Origin: Fidelibacterota bacterium
Lineage (GTDB): Bacteria; Fidelibacterota; Marinisomatia; SCGC-AAA003-L08; TS1B11
NCBI GenBank assembly: GCA_022564085.1
Contig: JADFMC010000010.1
Coordinates: 1 to 14,963, forward strand
Direction of reading: 5' to 3'
Length of the DNA: 14,963 nucleotides
Shown here: positions 6,692 to 14,674 of the stretch, one piece after another
Position numbering within the stretch: the first letter of the stretch is position 1
Layout: every line of letters begins with the position of its first letter
Translations under genes and position numbers: made by a program
The notes under the pieces: generated by a model
Databases searched by the model: none
Seen by the model: only the letters and a program-made list of their open reading frames with translations
Told to the model about the DNA's origin: nothing

Positions 6692-7431
6692 CTGTTTTCC
6701 ATAGTCTGTTGGAGCGTCTCGATCACCAGAGCGCCAACTATATGGTGCTCATCGATCCGGATCGCAAGAACGATGGTCACCTGGAGCAGCTGGTGGAGGC
6801 AGTTAATGCTTCGGGCGCCGACGGGATCCTGGTGGGCGGTAGCCTGATCATGGACGGGCAGTTTGAGCAGCGGGTAGCCCAGATCAAGGCGGCGGCCCAG
6901 GTGCCGGTGATCTTGTTTCCTGGAGGTACAACTCAGCTCACCCGTCATGTGGACGCGGTGCTGTTCATGTCGCTGCTCAGTGGCCGCAATCCCCAGTTTC
7001 TGATCAGCGAGCAGGTCCAGGCGGCGCCCATTATAAAGCACCTGGGACTGGAAACCGTGTCCACCGGCTACCTGCTGTTGGCCGGGGGCGGATCCACGGC
7101 CGTGGAGTTTATGAGCGATACCCGGCCGTTGCCGTTGGATAAACCGGACCTGGTTGTGGCCCACGCCCTGGCTGCCCAATACCTGGGCATGTCCCTGGTA
7201 TACCTGGAGGCCGGCAGTGGGGCTCCGCGATCCGTGCCCGACGAGGTGATCCGGGCGGTGACCGAGGCCGTGGACATTCCGGTGATGGTGGGGGGTGGTA
7301 TTCGCGATCCTAAGGCGGCGGTTGCCAAGGTACGGGCCGGGGCCAAATTCGTGGTCACCGGCACAGTGGCGGAGGAAACGGGGACTCCCGAGCTGCTGCG
7401 GGCCTTCGCTGAGGCCGTTCACCAGGGCTGA
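6688..7431 (+). CDS. Geranylgeranylglyceryl phosphate synthase (GGGPS/PcrB family)
   Basis: Family members join a polyprenyl diphosphate to sn-glycerol-1-phosphate through an ether bond, the first committed step of archaeal-type membrane lipids. The 247-aa protein has the TIM-barrel signatures: VLIDPDRKND (20–29), GGSLIMDG (50–57), LFPGGTTQL (76–84), SLLSGRNPQFLISEQV (95–110), LETVSTGYLL (121–130), YLEAGSGA (172–179) and the phosphate-binding VGGGIRDP (201–208) and VTGTVAEE (223–230). SGRNP plus STGYLLL with a long C-terminal half fits the larger group found in many archaea and FCB bacteria better than the short Bacillus PcrB type. The start GTG 6688 overlaps the gcvPA stop (GTGA); an upstream ATG in frame at 6595 lies deep in gcvPA and is rejected. 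The true prenyl substrate cannot be fixed from sequence. Confidence 0.9.
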   Translation: MTVFHSLLERLDHQSANYMVLIDPDRKNDGHLEQLVEAVNASGADGILVGGSLIMDGQFEQRVAQIKAAAQVPVILFPGGTTQLTRHVDAVLFMSLLSGRNPQFLISEQVQAAPIIKHLGLETVSTGYLLLAGGGSTAVEFMSDTRPLPLDKPDLVVAHALAAQYLGMSLVYLEAGSGAPRSVPDEVIRAVTEAVDIPVMVGGGIRDPKAAVAKVRAGAKFVVTGTVAEETGTPELLRAFAEAVHQG

Positions 7432-7465
7432 AGGAGCCGGCCGCCAGGGTACAGAGCCGGGTCCT

Positions 7466-8362
7466 GTGAAAGACTTACTCGAGGACTACCTACTCTACGC
7501 CCGGGTCGAACGCAATCTGGCGACCACCACTTTAGCGAGCTACGAAATTGACCTTAATCGCTATCTGGAGCATCTCCGGGATGCCGGTGTTGACGACCTG
7601 GACCAGGTACGGCAGACCCACATTCGGGGTTACACCCGCCGGCTGAGCAGCCTGGGCCTGGCGCCGGCCTCCATCCACAGGGCGTTCTCCGCCATACGCG
7701 GGTTGCACAGGTTCCTGCTGGCCGAAAAGCGGACCGCCAGTGACCCCTCCGTGTTCCTGGAGGCCCCCAAGCAACCCCGCCGCCTGCCGAAGGTACTGGA
7801 AGTGGGGGAGATCAACGCCATTATCGAGGCGGTGGACACCGGTAATCCCCGGGGGGTGCGGGACCGATCCATGATATCGCTGCTGTACGCCTGCGGCCTG
7901 CGGGTGTCGGAACTCACCGGCCTGAGCCTGTCCAACCTGTTGCCGGAGCATGGCTTATTACGGGTGCTGGGCAAAGGCTCCAAGGAGCGGCTGGTGCCTG
8001 TGGGCCGCCGGGCCGCTGAGGACCTGGCAACCTACCTCAAGGAGGCCCGCCCGCTGCTGGCTGCCAAGCGGAAAGCCCGCAACAAAGGCGAGGTCTACCT
8101 GAATGCCCGGGGCAACCCTTTGACCCGCGGGGGAGCATTTCAAATCGTGAAACAGTGGGCTCGGCGGGCGGGGGTCACCAAGGAGGTCTCGCCTCATATC
8201 TTCCGCCACAGCTTCGCCACCCACCTGTTGGAGGGGGGCGCCGACCTGCGGGCCGTGCAGGAAATGCTGGGCCACGCCGATATCACCACCACCCAGATCT
8301 ATACCCACCTGGATCGGGATTACCTGAAGGAAGTCCATAAGCAGTTCCATCCCCGGGGGTAG
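7466..8362 (+). CDS. xerD: Site-specific tyrosine recombinase XerD
   Basis: XerD acts with XerC at dif to resolve chromosome dimers at division. From GTG 7466 the product is 298 aa, the same length as E. coli XerD. The N-terminal core-binding SAM-like domain (1–100) has the typical LEDYLLYARVERNLATTTLASYEIDL opening in short segments. The catalytic domain carries all six residues: R146 (ACGLRVSEL), K170 (GKGSKER), H244 and R247 (HIFRHSF), H270 (LGHADI) and nucleophile Y279 (QIYTHL); several match E. coli XerD by position. It sits 34 bases after the GGGPS gene on the same strand and is probably the last gene of the operon. The start has no strong ribosome site. XerC versus XerD naming rests on overall resemblance; an integrase role is unlikely since no mobile-element genes or att-like repeats flank it. 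Confidence 0.92.
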   Translation: MKDLLEDYLLYARVERNLATTTLASYEIDLNRYLEHLRDAGVDDLDQVRQTHIRGYTRRLSSLGLAPASIHRAFSAIRGLHRFLLAEKRTASDPSVFLEAPKQPRRLPKVLEVGEINAIIEAVDTGNPRGVRDRSMISLLYACGLRVSELTGLSLSNLLPEHGLLRVLGKGSKERLVPVGRRAAEDLATYLKEARPLLAAKRKARNKGEVYLNARGNPLTRGGAFQIVKQWARRAGVTKEVSPHIFRHSFATHLLEGGADLRAVQEMLGHADITTTQIYTHLDRDYLKEVHKQFHPRG

Positions 8363-8533
8363 GGGGGCTCAGGGGGGAAATGAAAAATGGGTGGATGGGA
8401 AAAGCTACACAACCTGTCGCGGCCTCAGCACCACATGCTGAAAATACTCCCTATGAAGTGCTCGGGTGCAAACCAGTAATATCCAGCGTCAACCGTAGTC
8501 CTTATGTTCACGCTAGCGCAACTGCTTCTGCAT

Positions 8534-9394
8534 TTACCCTTTAATTCCCGATAGCGCGATCCCTTCTGTGAAAAATTTCCTGAACGAAAAGAAAATAATC
8601 AGTATAGGTATGGTCAAAAGGGTTGCCCCAGCGGTCTGGATACCTGGATAGGAGCTATATTCGCCCTTGGTAAACAGCCCTAGTAAAACACTTAGCGGCA
8701 TTAGATTGTAGTCCTTGGTTACTATCAGGTACCATAAGAATTCGTCCCACATGGACATGAAGGTGAATACGGCCACAATTATGGTTACCGACTTGGATAA
8801 TGGCAGCATGACCTGAAATATTATCCGCAATTCCGAACAGCCATCAATCCGGGCGGCATCGATCAGCTCCTGTGGTATTGTTCTAAAAAATTGTCTGAAA
8901 AGAAATATGGCCCAGGCGCTCATCATAAATGGTGCAATCATTCCCTGATAAGTATTGATCCACCCCAGTTTTGTCACCAATAAAAACCTTGGGATTAAAA
9001 ACAATACTACCGGAAACAACATTTGAAATAGGATAAAATTATTTAATAGGCTCCGGCCTCTAAATCTGAGCCGTGCTAGGGCATATCCCGTAATTGCCCC
9101 GAAAATAACTACAGAGAGTGTAGTGACCGAGGAGACTAGCAGACTATTGGCGAGAGCCCTGATGAAAGGGTTGGCGGAACCGGTTGATCCCATTAGGAAA
9201 ATCATTCTATAATGTTCAAGGGTAAGACTAGTTGGTATAAATCGGTCAAAGATCTCCGCTGGAACTTTAAAAGACGCCAACACCATCCAAATATATGGGA
9301 ATACCATTGGAACCAGGCCCAAGCTAAGCAATGAATATGTAAGCAATTTTCCGTAAGATCTAAAATTTAGTCTATTTAAAGTATAGCGGCCCAT
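8534..9394 (-). CDS. Carbohydrate ABC transporter permease, MalG-like
   Basis: This inner-membrane permease (286 aa) belongs to the binding-protein-dependent sugar importers of the MalG/UgpE type. It has six predicted membrane helices, beginning at about residue 20 (LTYSLLSLGLVPMVFPYIWM). The cytoplasmic EAA loop that contacts the ATPase is at about 176–197 (ELIDAARIDGCSELRIIFQV). The C-terminus FFTEGIALSGIKG is typical of the family. It follows its partner permease with a 2-base gap, indicating co-translation and a heterodimeric pore. No ATPase gene follows; the operon appears to end here, so a shared MsmK/UgpC-type ATPase encoded elsewhere is likely. The gene is AT-rich compared with the xerD side. 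Confidence 0.93.
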   Translation of the reverse strand: MGRYTLNRLNFRSYGKLLTYSLLSLGLVPMVFPYIWMVLASFKVPAEIFDRFIPTSLTLEHYRMIFLMGSTGSANPFIRALANSLLVSSVTTLSVVIFGAITGYALARLRFRGRSLLNNFILFQMLFPVVLFLIPRFLLVTKLGWINTYQGMIAPFMMSAWAIFLFRQFFRTIPQELIDAARIDGCSELRIIFQVMLPLSKSVTIIVAVFTFMSMWDEFLWYLIVTKDYNLMPLSVLLGLFTKGEYSSYPGIQTAGATLLTIPILIIFFSFRKFFTEGIALSGIKG

Positions 9395-9396
9395 TT

Positions 9397-10275
9397 TTAG
9401 GCGATGTCTTTCTCGACGATTTTTCTTATGAAGAATACAAATGCAAAACTTATCGCTGCCACGATAATGGCAAAGCTGCTTCCATAACCGGCATGGAGAT
9501 TTGTAAACGTATGATAGTAGATCTGCATTACAAAGGTTTGGGTGCTATCCAATGGCCCACCACCAGTGATCATATATGGCTCGGTGAATACGTTAAAGGA
9601 TAGCATTATTGCAAAAATAAAAATAATGGTAAATGATGGATTTAAAAGGGGGATAGTGATTCGAAAGAATTGTATAATCTTTCCGGCACCATCGATTTCG
9701 GCGGATTCATAAATTGATTTTGGAATTGATTGTAAGCCGGCCAAAAATATCAAACTATAATAGCCAAGAAATTTCCATACGACAATTAATGCAATAGAGG
9801 CCATAGCAATTTTAGGGCTTGAGAACCATGGAATTGTGATCCCTATTCCGCCCAGCCAAGTATTGATAATGCCATTACCTGAGAACATGAGGTTAAATAC
9901 AATGGAATATGCTACGCCTGCGGAAACATAGGAAATAAGGTATCCCGAGGCGAAAAATGAGCGTAGGAAATTTATGCGGTTTAGCAATAAAGCGACTGAT
10001 AGGGACAAAAATATTGATATCGGTATATACACTACCATGAAATAGAGCGTATTTTTAAAGGCAATCCAAAATAATGGATCATGAATTACTTGGACGAAAT
10101 TGGAGAGTCCGACAAACGTCTTTTCCGTGGAGATTATATTCCATCTTTTAAACGCAATACTGACCCCCCATATCAGGGGGTATACCCAAATAATTAATGA
10201 ATAAATTAGATATGGTAGTATTAGTCCATAACCAACCAGCTCATTGGGCTTGACTTTTGCAAGAATAGAATTCAT
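9397..10275 (-). CDS. Carbohydrate ABC transporter permease, MalF/UgpA-like
   Basis: This is the first permease (292 aa) of the sugar importer. It has a short cytoplasmic N-terminus, then helix 1 at about residues 17–41 (LILPYLIYSLIIWVYPLIW), about six helices in all, and the EAA loop at 188–209 (IYESAEIDGAGKIIQFFRI). The segment MITGGGPLDSTQTFVMQIY (235–253) is a recurrent feature of UgpA/LacF-type permeases. The ATG at 10275 is 17 bases downstream of the binding-protein stop. Base composition is strikingly AT-rich (16 G/C in bases 9601–9660). Substrate is inferred from the neighbouring GH130 genes, probably a mannose-containing oligosaccharide. Confidence 0.93.
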   Translation of the reverse strand: MNSILAKVKPNELVGYGLILPYLIYSLIIWVYPLIWGVSIAFKRWNIISTEKTFVGLSNFVQVIHDPLFWIAFKNTLYFMVVYIPISIFLSLSVALLLNRINFLRSFFASGYLISYVSAGVAYSIVFNLMFSGNGIINTWLGGIGITIPWFSSPKIAMASIALIVVWKFLGYYSLIFLAGLQSIPKSIYESAEIDGAGKIIQFFRITIPLLNPSFTIIFIFAIMLSFNVFTEPYMITGGGPLDSTQTFVMQIYYHTFTNLHAGYGSSFAIIVAAISFAFVFFIRKIVEKDIA

Positions 10276-10292
10276 GGCTTATGATATAAAAA

Positions 10293-11624
10293 TTAGGACC
10301 CTGATCTTAATATCCGATTGATGGCACTATTGGCGTCCTTCGAGGCAGCTAGCGGTGACTTCAAGCCGTAAATAATCGGCTGCCACAGTTCCCGGTTTAG
10401 AATAGTTTGAATCTGGACCGTATGGGGGGTTATTGAGAGTGGCACCGAAAATGCGGCAGTGACTGCATAGCGTTTTATTTCCGGGTTATCCTCGAAATAT
10501 AGTTTAAAGATCGAATTACTTAACAAATCGTCACGAACCGGCAAATAGTTGGTGATTGCAAGCCACAAGGAATCGCGCTTATCAGTGAAATAGGACCGCA
10601 TGAAATCCCAGGCCTCAGCTTTTTTGGCGGTGGTATTAAAAAGCACCATGCCTTTCGATTCAGCCAGGGTGTAAATGGGACTATCAGCTGGATAGTTGTC
10701 TGGTACTAGGAGCGGTGCAATGTGATACTTGAGCTCCGGATAAATTCTTTTCGTTCTTACAATATCCCCCGCTCCTTTTATCGCTGCCAGGAATAGACCT
10801 TTTTGAAAACCATCCTGAATTTCAAACTTTGGCGCATAACCTTTAGCGAACAATTTGTGGAAAAAGGTCGTTACCGCTATCCCGGCCTCCTGATCAAAGA
10901 AGGCCGCTTCGTTATCCATATCGAGATAAGGGCTGCCTCCTGAAGCGGCGGCATAAAATGTTAAATAGTCAAACCATCTCCTATACCACTTTGAGGAGAC
11001 ATCGATATGCAGGCCATACATGTCGCTCGCAGAACAAACGACTTTCAATAGGTCGAAGAATTCACCGTATGTCCTGGGGAGTACAGTAATATTAAAGGCA
11101 TTAAGTATTTCCTTGTTATACCAAATCATCTCAGGATTAGTATACACTGGAAGTACATAGACGTGCCCCTTATAAAACCAGTTATTACGAATAATATTGG
11201 TCATATGGCGCTTTGCTACCAAGTCCCAGAAACCGGGTAAAGTGTCAAGGGCTACGATGACGCCGGCATCTGCCAGCTGAGAAGCAAAACCGCCGAATAT
11301 ATTTGCACTAATGTCCGGGCCGGTTTTAGTGGCAATCGCTGTTAGAAGTACTTCTTCGGAGCTAATACCTGCTGGAATTGTTTTCCAATCAATCGGTGAG
11401 TCGGGATGTGAATTATTCCATTCATCGACTATTATTTTTTCAAATCGTGATAGCTCCAGGCTAGGGGCCGTCCAATAAGTAATATTTTGTGAATCAACTT
11501 TAGTTGTGCAAGCTGATATAGAAGCAAGCAGGGCAATCAGTAAAATACTACGAAGATTGTTAGAAAATGGCGATGTAAATGGTGATGCGGTATGTCTGCT
11601 AATAATCTGAGGATATGAGTTCAA
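10293..11624 (-). CDS. Sugar-binding lipoprotein of the ABC importer
   Basis: An extracellular solute-binding protein of the sugar (family 1) type. Shortly after the GH130 stop there is a hydrophobic stretch ending in a lipobox, LLASISAC, so the mature protein should be lipid-anchored at the cysteine. The mature part begins with a typical beta-strand (ITYWTAPS) and contains PVYTNPEMIWYNKEILNAF, the hinge-region pattern of these proteins, then a C-terminal helical lobe. There is no ATG between the GH130 stop and the signal peptide in this frame. TTG 11624 (443 aa, cysteine at 39) is the best available start, but an ATT or upstream coupling is possible; no ribosome site is clear. A longer frame from 11741 would run deep inside the GH130 gene and is unlikely. 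The gene lies 17 bases before the permease pair and 8 bases after the GH130 stop. Confidence 0.87.
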   Translation of the reverse strand: MNSYPQIISRHTASPFTSPFSNNLRSILLIALLASISACTTKVDSQNITYWTAPSLELSRFEKIIVDEWNNSHPDSPIDWKTIPAGISSEEVLLTAIATKTGPDISANIFGGFASQLADAGVIVALDTLPGFWDLVAKRHMTNIIRNNWFYKGHVYVLPVYTNPEMIWYNKEILNAFNITVLPRTYGEFFDLLKVVCSASDMYGLHIDVSSKWYRRWFDYLTFYAAASGGSPYLDMDNEAAFFDQEAGIAVTTFFHKLFAKGYAPKFEIQDGFQKGLFLAAIKGAGDIVRTKRIYPELKYHIAPLLVPDNYPADSPIYTLAESKGMVLFNTTAKKAEAWDFMRSYFTDKRDSLWLAITNYLPVRDDLLSNSIFKLYFEDNPEIKRYAVTAAFSVPLSITPHTVQIQTILNRELWQPIIYGLKSPLAASKDANSAINRILRSGS

Positions 11625-11632
11625 AATAAATA

Positions 11633-12520
11633 TTAAGTAAAATCCAGGGCTTGAATCTTGTCCACGGTGGCAACTCCGATAACTGTGTCGGCTCCGCCAT
11701 AATAGACATAATAGGTTCCATCTTTTTCGATCGCGCCGCAAGTGAAAACCACATTGGGCACATCACCGTCTATTTCCCAGCTCTCAGATGGCTCCAGGAT
11801 CGGTTCTTGCTGTCTGGAAATCAGTTTGGATGGGTCATCAAGGTCAAACAGGGCCACGCCAAGCCGATAAATACGATTTTCATCGACACCATGATAGAAC
11901 AACAGCCACCCGATATCAGTTTTTATTGGCGGACCGCCTGATCCGATTTTTTTACAGTCCCAGAATCCCTCTCTGGGTTTCATGACAACACGGTGCCCAT
12001 ACCATTCTTTGAGGTTGTCGGAGTAGGCGATGGATATATCAGGCATTATTCTGTGAAACATGACATATTTACCGCGCACTTTTTCAGGAAATATAACAGC
12101 GTTCTTATTCTCAATATCCGGTAGAATTATTCCATGTCTCTCAAATGTCTGAAAGTCGCTTGTTGAGGCCAGCGCGACCCGATTGCCGGATCCTGACCAG
12201 GCCCGTTCGGACAGGGCCGTATAAGTAATATAGACCCTACCGTCTATCTCGGTCATCCGCGGATCTTCACAACCAAATTTCTCCATATCCCCTTCCGGAA
12301 CAAATACGGGATTATCACCGCGTTGAAAAATGAAACCATCGCTACTGAAAGCATGGCCCAGTCGTGAGATATAAATTTTATATTCACCAATGGCGCGGTA
12401 AAGCAGGTGCACAGTGTTATCCTTAAACAAGGCGGCGCAGTTAAAGACCGCGCCACTTTCCCAATCATTGCTCTTCATGGGTTTCAATATGGGATTTCCT
12501 GAAAAGCGTTTTAGCTTCAC
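11633..12520 (-). CDS. GH130 family glycoside phosphorylase, second copy
   Basis: GH130 enzymes are five-bladed beta-propellers that split beta-mannosidic bonds with phosphate, releasing alpha-mannose 1-phosphate. The 295-aa protein has no signal peptide and so acts in the cytoplasm. It shows SGNPILKP at the start, HLLYRAIGEY (38–47), SRLGHAFSSDG (52–62) and the catalytic block CEDPRMT (84–90), with D86 as the probable proton donor. GGPPIKTDIGWLLFYHGVD and EIDGDVPNVVF follow. The start is GTG 12520, which overlaps the stop of the upstream paralogue (GTGA). The general layout fits the mannoside phosphorylase branch (GH130_2-like), but the exact acceptor, such as Man-GlcNAc, mannobiose or longer chains, cannot be read from sequence. 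It feeds naturally from the importer encoded just downstream. Confidence 0.9.
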   Translation of the reverse strand: MKLKRFSGNPILKPMKSNDWESGAVFNCAALFKDNTVHLLYRAIGEYKIYISRLGHAFSSDGFIFQRGDNPVFVPEGDMEKFGCEDPRMTEIDGRVYITYTALSERAWSGSGNRVALASTSDFQTFERHGIILPDIENKNAVIFPEKVRGKYVMFHRIMPDISIAYSDNLKEWYGHRVVMKPREGFWDCKKIGSGGPPIKTDIGWLLFYHGVDENRIYRLGVALFDLDDPSKLISRQQEPILEPSESWEIDGDVPNVVFTCGAIEKDGTYYVYYGGADTVIGVATVDKIQALDFT

Positions 12521-13506
12521 TTGCCTTGGTTACCCCCGCTTAGCAAGTCGGCGATAAATTCGTCCAAGTTCACAGAGGCGGCGCAACAAACCTTGTCCGC
12601 AGCGCCATAGAAGATAATGAGTTTGTTGCCCACGGTAACCAGCCCTTCCGGAAACACCACGTTTGGCACGTCGCCATAGAGCTCATAATCCATTTCCGGT
12701 TCCAGAATTGGTTCCGGTGTCCTGGCCAGCACTTTCCATGGCTTTTGCAGATCCAAAAGAGCGGCTCCGCCCCGATAGATATTACTTTGATCAACGCCAT
12801 GGTAGATCAATAGCCAGCCCGCGTCGGTTTTAATCGGGGGCGGGCCGGCGCCCACCTTATTCCCTTCCCATTCGGCTTCCGCCTTCATCACCAGTTTGTG
12901 ATTCGTTATCTTCTGATTCAGACTATCACTGTCGCCATACCAGATAGACGGTCCTATTGTGCCGTAATTGTCACCAACCCAGTTGGCTGGTCGGTGAATA
13001 AAGGCATAGCGCCCGTTAATTTTCTCCGGGAAGGGCACGACGTCACGCTCATCGGCGCCATAAGGGGTGATGATACCGTAGCGTTCATATTCGTCGAAGC
13101 CGTTCATTTTGGCTATCGCTGTGCGGGGCCCGGCACTTTCCGGAGGATTGGGGAGCCCCAGTTTCCTCCGTACAGCTCCTGGGGGGCCGGGTGTAGGGGT
13201 GGCCACGTACGTGAGATAAAGTTCATCTTCGATCATCGATACCCGTGGATCCTCAATTGATCTTTCCCATAGTTTGGCATCATGAACAAAAACCGGCTCC
13301 TGCTGCCGCTCGATCAAGTTAAGGTCTGTATCAAAGACCGCATGGCCCAGCCTGGATGTATACGGAAAGTACTCTCCCACCGCCCGGTAAAGCAGATGAA
13401 TCCGATTATCCACCAGGGTTGCCGAGGGATTAAAAACAGCCACCGACTCCCAGTCATCCCCCCGTGGTTTCAGCAACGGGTTACCGGAGTGACGATTCAA
13501 TTTCAT
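12517..13506 (-). CDS. GH130 family glycoside phosphorylase, first copy
   Basis: A 329-aa paralogue of the next gene, sharing SGNPLLKP, HLLYRAVGEY, SRLGHAVF, IEDPRVS (D86 the likely catalytic acid), PPPIKTDAGWLLIYHGVD and YGDVPNVVFPEG. It is longer mainly because of an insertion around residues 100–125 (TPGPPGAVRRKLGLPNPP) and a loop near 175–200, which lie near the expected substrate entrance and suggest a different acceptor from the second copy. There is no signal peptide, so it is cytoplasmic. The ATG at 13506 begins the gene cluster; its stop overlaps the second copy's GTG. A possible -10 element lies at 13531–13536. Members cleave beta-mannosides phosphorolytically; the role here is inferred. 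Confidence 0.91.
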   Translation of the reverse strand: MKLNRHSGNPLLKPRGDDWESVAVFNPSATLVDNRIHLLYRAVGEYFPYTSRLGHAVFDTDLNLIERQQEPVFVHDAKLWERSIEDPRVSMIEDELYLTYVATPTPGPPGAVRRKLGLPNPPESAGPRTAIAKMNGFDEYERYGIITPYGADERDVVPFPEKINGRYAFIHRPANWVGDNYGTIGPSIWYGDSDSLNQKITNHKLVMKAEAEWEGNKVGAGPPPIKTDAGWLLIYHGVDQSNIYRGGAALLDLQKPWKVLARTPEPILEPEMDYELYGDVPNVVFPEGLVTVGNKLIIFYGAADKVCCAASVNLDEFIADLLSGGNQGK

Positions 13507-13530
13507 ATTGTGTCCGAGAATTCTAAAGGA

Positions 13531-13536
13531 ATTATA
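13531..13536 (-). promoter_or_regulatory. Possible -10 element of the GH130/importer operon
   Basis: The minus strand reads TATAAT 25 bases before the ATG of the first GH130 gene, inside an AT-rich stretch (ATAAATATAATTCC). No good -35 hexamer is found 16–18 bases upstream, so this is only a candidate. The 87-base gap from the PorV-like gene makes a separate promoter plausible. Confidence 0.25.
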
Positions 13537-13593
13537 TTTATGGCAGGAAATAACTTGGGGTCTTTTTCAGGCATAGTCGCATGACTGCTGAAC

Positions 13594-14649
13594 CTAGTAT
13601 GCCAAAGCTAACGAGAAGCTTTGGGCGTTATTCAGTCTCCCGAAGTCCTGATAACTGTAGTCAATTCTTATCGACAGATTGCTACCGAGAGCGTATTTAA
13701 TCCCTGCTCCTATAGTTAACCCTTCTTCGCCATCAAGTAGGAAAAGGTTTTTAAATCCGGTCCTTAAGAACAGCCAATCATTTGAGGAATATTCTGCACC
13801 GACGTTAATGTATTCCGTGTTATCGTTTGGATGAGCGGCATCAACCGCCATAATCATTCGACTGGAATTAAAATTGAAAACCTCCAGGGCCAGTCCTACC
13901 CGGAACAGTAGTGGCAACGAAAATTCATCGGTTTTTAAATTCGCCGGTATTCGATCGTTGCTCCCCTCCTGATCCGGCGCCAAATCAAAATTAACGAAGG
14001 TGTCCTTTCCGAGCATTTGCATTTTGCCGCCGAAATTGGATATACTCATTCCAATTTTCATTCCGGCGAAAGGGGTTGTGAACAAGGTCCCAATATCAAT
14101 AGCAAATCCGCTAGCGCTCATATGCCAGATTTTTTGGCGAATATACTTCCCATTGAATCCGATTGAAAATCGTGTTGTGAGATTTCGGGCATAGGCGATA
14201 CCCACTGCCAGGTCTCCGACACTGAACAGTTCGCCGGTACCCTCAGGCTTATCAACCGTCCGCACTTTCATTTCATCGGTGCTCAGGGAAATGATACTGA
14301 TCCCTATTACACCAAGATCACCCAGGGGAAAAACGGTCCCCACAAAATCATAATTGATGTTGGCAATCCATTCCGTATGGATAAAAACCATCTCATTACC
14401 GGACAAGCGGGAGATGCCGGCGGGATTCCAGTATAGTGCGGTAGCGTCATTGGCCACGGCCACAAATGCGCTCCCCATGCCCACTGCTTTGGAGCCTACC
14501 TCAATTTCCAGAAACGGCGCCGAAGTTGTCCCCACCTTTGAAACATCAATATTAAACTGGCTTAGAAGAGGATTTGGGATAGCTACTGCTATAAATAGAA
14601 GGAAACCGGTGAGCAGCAAATACCGGGGTAGAAACCGGGGCCGTATCAT
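13594..14649 (-). CDS. PorV/PorQ-family outer membrane beta-barrel protein
   Basis: A 351-aa exported protein: a charged N-region (MIRPRFLPRY), a hydrophobic core (11–25) and a likely cleavage near LLS-Q (30/31). The family signature FLEIEVGSKAVGMGSAFVAVANDATALYWNPAGI (46–79, read in parts) is the N-terminal hallmark of the UPF0164/PorV group. The rest alternates polar and hydrophobic residues like barrel strands and ends in an aromatic residue (SFSLALAY). PorV works with the type IX secretion outer-membrane machinery in Bacteroidota; many FCB genomes have several paralogues next to sorting-domain proteins, as here. Which role this copy has is not certain. It lies 25 bases downstream of the incomplete gene at the right edge, probably in one operon; AGGT precedes the ATG at modest spacing. 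Confidence 0.88.
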   Translation of the reverse strand: MIRPRFLPRYLLLTGFLLFIAVAIPNPLLSQFNIDVSKVGTTSAPFLEIEVGSKAVGMGSAFVAVANDATALYWNPAGISRLSGNEMVFIHTEWIANINYDFVGTVFPLGDLGVIGISIISLSTDEMKVRTVDKPEGTGELFSVGDLAVGIAYARNLTTRFSIGFNGKYIRQKIWHMSASGFAIDIGTLFTTPFAGMKIGMSISNFGGKMQMLGKDTFVNFDLAPDQEGSNDRIPANLKTDEFSLPLLFRVGLALEVFNFNSSRMIMAVDAAHPNDNTEYINVGAEYSSNDWLFLRTGFKNLFLLDGEEGLTIGAGIKYALGSNLSIRIDYSYQDFGRLNNAQSFSLALAY

Positions 14650-14674
14650 GGGGTAAATACCTGTTTCAAAAACG

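Noticed and set aside
7295..7465. Longer N-terminus for xerD starting inside the GGGPS gene
   Set aside because: The extra 57 residues are out-of-frame GGGPS sequence; GTG 7466 gives exactly the XerD length with catalytic residues at familiar positions.
7466..8362. Phage or integron integrase in place of XerD
   Set aside because: Length, residue positions and context fit the housekeeping recombinase; no att-like repeats, tRNA gene, or phage genes are nearby.
8425..8441. Hairpin TCAGCA-CCACA-TGCTGA between the convergent xerD and permease genes as a terminator
   Set aside because: The stem is only 6 bp and has no T-run on either strand. I see nothing else in the 8363–8533 gap.
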